NCBI GenBank assembly: GCA_011772275.1 | Contig: WVZU01000151.1 | Span: 9,148-16,002 of the forward strand | Length of the DNA: 6,855 nt | Reading direction: 5' to 3' | Origin: Planctomycetales bacterium | GTDB lineage: Bacteria; Planctomycetota; Planctomycetia; Pirellulales; UBA7805 | Shown here: piece after piece, positions 4,214 through 6,855 of the stretch | Position numbering within the stretch: position 1 is the first letter of the stretch | How the letters are laid out: every line of letters starts with the position of its first letter | The notes under the pieces: model-generated | The model's input: only the letters and a program-made list of their open reading frames with translations | Databases searched by the model: none | What the model was told of the DNA's origin: nothing | Made by a program: the position numbers and the translations under genes

Positions 4214-5576
4214 GCTCAACGGTCTTGATGGGGGTGGTTTTCGCGACGAATTGAGCCAGCGCGTCGATCTGTGCTTGGGTCCGCTTTTCGGTGACCGACA
4301 CCAGCAGGCAATCGGACAGCTGGGGGTACCAGCGGCCCAGCGGCACGCCGGCCAGGAAACCGGCCTGCAGAGCGTCCGCCAGCAGGCCGTCCACATCGGC
4401 CAGCCGGTCCCGCACCACGAATTCCTTGAATGTCGGGGCGGCAAATACCGGTTCCAGGCGGCCGCTGGCGAAGAGTTGAGCCTGTGCGTAGCGGGCCTTT
4501 TGCAGACACAGCCGGGCCGCCTCCCGCATCCCGGTCGGGCCCATGGCCGCCAGGTAAACGCTGGCTCGCAGCGCAAACAAACCCTGGTTGGTGCAGATGT
4601 TACTGGTCGCCTTCTCGCGCCGGATATGCTGTTCGCGGGTCTGCAGCGTGAGCACCCAGCAGCGACGGCCCTGGCGATCGACGGTCTGGCCGGCAATCCG
4701 GCCCGGCATGCGGCGGACAAATTTTTCCCGGCAGGCCATGATTCCCAGGTAGGGGCCGCCGAACTGCATGGGCGTGCCCAGGCACTGCCCTTCGCCGACC
4801 ACCACATCCGCGCCGTAGTCGCCTGGCCGTTTGAGTATCCCCAGGCTGATCGGATCGGTCACCACCACCAATAACGCTCCGGCCCGGTGCGTGATTTCCG
4901 CCAGCTGCTCGACTTCCTCCAGGCACCCGAAAAAATTCGGCTGCTGCACCAACACGCACGCCGTATCGTCGCTCAACGCAGCCTCCAGCGTGGCCGGCGG
5001 CAACGTGCCCTGGGGGGTCTCCAGCGTGACCAGCTGGGTCTTTAGGTTGGCAAAGTAGGTCTCGATAATCTGCCGGTATTCGGGATGGACGCTACCGGCG
5101 GTTACGACTCGGCCCTGCCGCCGCTGGACCGACATGGCCATCAGGACCGCTTCGACCGCCGCACTCCCCCCGTCGTAAAGGCTTTGGTTGGCAACCTCCA
5201 TGCCCGTCAGCTGGCAAATCAACGTTTGGTACTCGAACATCGCCTGCAGATTGCCCTGGCTGACTTCCGGCTGGTAGGGGGTGTACGAGGTATAGAATTC
5301 GCCGCGGGCGCTGACGTAATCGACGACGGCGGGCACAAAGTGATCGTAGCTGCCGCCGCCTAGAAAGGAGATTTTTTCCGACGGGGACGCATTTCGCTTC
5401 GCCAGCTGGGCCAGGTGCGCCGTCAGTTCCAGTTCCCCCATGGCACCCGGAATATCCAACGCACGCTGCATCCGCAGCGGTGCGGGAATGGAATCAAACA
5501 GCGCGTCCAGCGAGTCCAGGCCGATGGCCTGCAACATTTGCCGCTGGTCTTCCGGGGTGTTGTAACAGTAGCTCAC
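4197..5576 (-). CDS. gcvPA: glycine dehydrogenase (decarboxylating) subunit 1, P-protein N-terminal half
   Basis: This 459-residue protein is the first half of the split P-protein and forms the glycine decarboxylase with GcvPB. It carries the GcvPA hallmarks in order: an N-terminal segment (PEDQRQMLQAIG) at 8-19, the FLGGGSYDHFVPA motif near 71-83, the EFYTSYTPYQPEVSQG segment near 92-107, and the QSLYDGGSAAVEA stretch near 130-142. Unlike GcvPB it has no PLP lysine motif, as expected for this subunit. The start is GTG at 5576. It sits in a GTGA overlap with the gcvH stop codon, and GAGGAAG (5584-5590) is placed 7 bases upstream. Its last codons overlap gcvPB by 17 bases. Separate P-protein subunits are common in bacteria, unlike the single long GcvP of E. 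coli, so the split is a family form and not a frameshift. Confidence 0.95.
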   Translation of the reverse strand: MSYCYNTPEDQRQMLQAIGLDSLDALFDSIPAPLRMQRALDIPGAMGELELTAHLAQLAKRNASPSEKISFLGGGSYDHFVPAVVDYVSARGEFYTSYTPYQPEVSQGNLQAMFEYQTLICQLTGMEVANQSLYDGGSAAVEAVLMAMSVQRRQGRVVTAGSVHPEYRQIIETYFANLKTQLVTLETPQGTLPPATLEAALSDDTACVLVQQPNFFGCLEEVEQLAEITHRAGALLVVVTDPISLGILKRPGDYGADVVVGEGQCLGTPMQFGGPYLGIMACREKFVRRMPGRIAGQTVDRQGRRCWVLTLQTREQHIRREKATSNICTNQGLFALRASVYLAAMGPTGMREAARLCLQKARYAQAQLFASGRLEPVFAAPTFKEFVVRDRLADVDGLLADALQAGFLAGVPLGRWYPQLSDCLLVSVTEKRTQAQIDALAQFVAKTTPIKTVEHAKHA

Positions 5577-5971
5577 GCCTGCTCTTCCTCACACAGTTTC
5601 TCGTACGCAGCGTGATCCATCAGTTGGTCGAGTCCGGTTTGGTCGGACACCTTGATTTTTACAATCCAGCCGGCATCGTAGGGATCCTCGCCCAATTTTT
5701 CCAAAGCTTCGCGCAATTCCTCGTTGACCGCCACGATTTCACCTGTCAGCGGGCTGTACAAGTCGCTGACCGCCTTGACCGATTCTATCTCACCAAACGA
5801 TTCGCCAGCCGTTACAGTGCGGCCTACCTCCGGCAAGTCCAGATACACCAAATCGGTCAGCGCTTCGACCGCAAACGCGGAGATGCCGACCGTGGCCACC
5901 TGGGTACCACCTTCCTCGGCCAGGTAAACCCACTCGTGCGTCTTGGCGTACAACAATTCTTGGGGATTCAC
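5573..5971 (-). CDS. gcvH: glycine cleavage system H protein, lipoyl carrier
   Basis: This 132-residue protein is the mobile carrier of the glycine cleavage system. Its lipoyl arm takes the aminomethyl group from the P-protein, hands it to GcvT, and is then reoxidised by the L protein. It has the family's KTHEWV start (10-15), the VGISAFAVEAL segment (28-38), and the lipoylation motif ESVKAVSD with the acceptor Lys66. The LGEDPYDAGWIVKIK segment follows (93-107). Length and motifs are typical and complete. The start is GTG at 5971, supported by GAGGAAA (5976-5982) just upstream. The gene begins 18 bases after the gcvT stop and overlaps gcvPA by 4 bases. The LipM-like gene at the operon's end is the probable source of its octanoyl precursor. 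Confidence 0.95.
   Translation of the reverse strand: MNPQELLYAKTHEWVYLAEEGGTQVATVGISAFAVEALTDLVYLDLPEVGRTVTAGESFGEIESVKAVSDLYSPLTGEIVAVNEELREALEKLGEDPYDAGWIVKIKVSDQTGLDQLMDHAAYEKLCEEEQA
5584..5590 (-). promoter_or_regulatory. ribosome binding site of gcvPA
   Basis: The minus strand reads GAGGAAG, 7 bases before the GTG at 5576 and inside the end of gcvH. This decides the GTG start in the GTGA overlap. Confidence 0.55.
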
Positions 5972-5975
5972 GACA

Positions 5976-5982
5976 TTTCCTC
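5976..5982 (-). promoter_or_regulatory. ribosome binding site of gcvH
   Basis: The minus strand reads GAGGAAA in the short gcvT-gcvH gap, close before the GTG at 5971. An ATG between them (5975-5977) is out of frame and hits a stop after two codons, so GTG is the start. Confidence 0.55.
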
Positions 5983-5989
5983 GTTGTTT

Positions 5990-6855
5990 TCATTCACGCT
6001 GGTAGAATGGTAATGGGACGACCCGCGCCGGCTCGCCACGTCCACGGACGTCGATTGTCAACTGGGTGCCGAGGCCGCTGGCCGAGGGCACGACGTAGGC
6101 CATGGCGATCGGTTTTTGCAGGGTCGGCGAAAACCCACCGCTGGTCACCCTTCCGACCTCTTCTCCGTCACGCATGACTGCGTAACCGTCGCGCGGCACC
6201 CGGCGTCCGAAACATTCTAAGCCGACTCGGCGGGGCAGGGCAGGGCCTTTCTGGATCCCGACCAAGGCGTCCCGGCCGGGAAACTGCCGGTTCTCCAGTT
6301 CGACGGCAAATTCCAGCCCGGCCTGCAAGGGAGTGATCGTTTCGTCGATTTCGTGCCCGTACAGGGGCATGGCCGCCTCCAGCCGCAACGTGTCCCGGGC
6401 GCCCAACCCGGCCGGCCGGGCCCCCACCGCGCCGCCCCGATCCACCAGCTGCTGCCACAATCGCTCTGCCCAATCGGCAGTCACCATCAGTTCACAGCCA
6501 TCTTCCCCGGTGTAGCCGGTACGACTGATGACCGCCTCCACCCCCCCCTCGCCGCTCGCCCCACCCTGCAGCGAAATCGTCACCACCTTCCCGCGGTAGT
6601 ATTTCAAGGAACTGGCGTCGAAACCGACCACCGTTTTGGTCAGCTGGAGGGCCCGCGGTCCCTGCACGGCGATCATGGCCGTTTCCAGCGTTTGATCGGT
6701 GCATTGCACGTCCGCGGGAAGGCGGTCGGCGATCCAGGCGAGGATTTTTTGGCGATTCGAGGCGTTGACCACCATCAGGTAGAAGGGTCCACTTTCGTCG
6801 CTCAGATGATAGACCAGGACGTCGTCGAGCACGCCCCCCTGGTCATTGGTGACCA
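5990..6855 (-). CDS. gcvT: glycine cleavage system T protein (aminomethyltransferase), 5' end outside window
   Basis: The visible 287 residues are the middle and C-terminal part of GcvT, which moves the methylene group from aminomethyl-lipoyl-GcvH to tetrahydrofolate and releases ammonia. The first visible residues (VTNDQGGVLDDVLVY) are a central family motif, so about 80 N-terminal residues lie beyond the right edge. The GTG at 6832 is an internal codon, not the start. Further landmarks are SRTGYTGEDGCEL, the RLEAAMPLYGHEIDE segment, the ENRQFPGRDAL stretch and the C-terminal GRVTSGGFSPTL motif, all in the usual order. No break is seen. It is the first visible gene of the operon; any promoter or glycine riboswitch would lie upstream, outside the window. 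It ends 18 bases before gcvH. Confidence 0.95.
   Translation of the reverse strand, partial: VTNDQGGVLDDVLVYHLSDESGPFYLMVVNASNRQKILAWIADRLPADVQCTDQTLETAMIAVQGPRALQLTKTVVGFDASSLKYYRGKVVTISLQGGASGEGGVEAVISRTGYTGEDGCELMVTADWAERLWQQLVDRGGAVGARPAGLGARDTLRLEAAMPLYGHEIDETITPLQAGLEFAVELENRQFPGRDALVGIQKGPALPRRVGLECFGRRVPRDGYAVMRDGEEVGRVTSGGFSPTLQKPIAMAYVVPSASGLGTQLTIDVRGRGEPARVVPLPFYQRE

Noticed and set aside
4214..4807. Upstream extension of gcvPB to 694 residues
   Set aside because: The added part is an out-of-frame reading of gcvPA with Trp/Arg/Ser/Pro-rich nonsense; homology starts at the ATG at 4213.
4083..4874. Plus-strand open frame (263 codons) opposite gcvPA and the start of gcvPB
   Set aside because: Antisense shadow with no recognisable protein; the minus-strand genes explain the region fully.
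4197..5576. Frameshifted single-chain GcvP
   Set aside because: Two-subunit GcvP is a normal form in many bacteria, both halves have full length and proper ends, and a start codon is present for the second.
5972..5989. Glycine riboswitch in the gcvT-gcvH gap
   Set aside because: The gap is only 18 bases and holds just a ribosome binding site; any riboswitch would be upstream of gcvT, outside the window.

Overview
This 6,855-base window looks like ordinary chromosome from a GC-rich bacterium, most likely a planctomycete of the Pirellulaceae type. That guess rests on the style of the proteins: a split GcvP, an LplA/LipM-fold gene ending the gcv operon, and a small FHA protein with a charged C-terminal helix. 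It also rests on gene starts with weak or absent ribosome binding sites and frequent GTG starts. It is inference and was not confirmed by any search. All confident genes are on the minus strand.

Right side (1897-6855, read right to left): a compact glycine cleavage operon. The order is gcvT (5' end outside the window), gcvH, gcvPA, gcvPB, then a lipoate/octanoate-transfer enzyme of the LipM type. gcvH follows gcvT after 18 bases, gcvH and gcvPA overlap by 4 bases (GTGA), gcvPA and gcvPB overlap by 17 bases, and the LipM-like gene follows after 67 bases. GcvP (two chains) decarboxylates glycine on PLP and passes the aminomethyl group to the lipoyl arm of GcvH. GcvT moves the one-carbon unit to tetrahydrofolate and releases ammonia. 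The LipM-like enzyme would provide the octanoyl group that becomes the lipoyl arm on GcvH Lys66. The L protein (dihydrolipoyl dehydrogenase) and lipoyl synthase LipA are not in the window.

Middle (1442-1896): a 455-base spacer without a credible gene. It holds several perfect short inverted repeats, a 10-base direct repeat, and a plausible promoter for the next gene whose -35 box lies inside an 18-base palindrome. Next comes a 227-residue FHA-domain protein (758-1441), probably transcribed on its own.

Left side (1-757): mostly non-coding. It contains an 18-base palindrome next to a possible gene start that runs off the left edge, a 12-base direct repeat, a G-rich segment with strong hairpins and a G-quadruplex motif, and two hairpins beyond the FHA gene. 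No tRNA, rRNA, CRISPR array, insertion sequence or glycine riboswitch was seen. If something new is here, the best candidates are the structured G-rich element at 216-368 and a possible link between the FHA protein and lipoate-dependent glycine metabolism; both are hypotheses.
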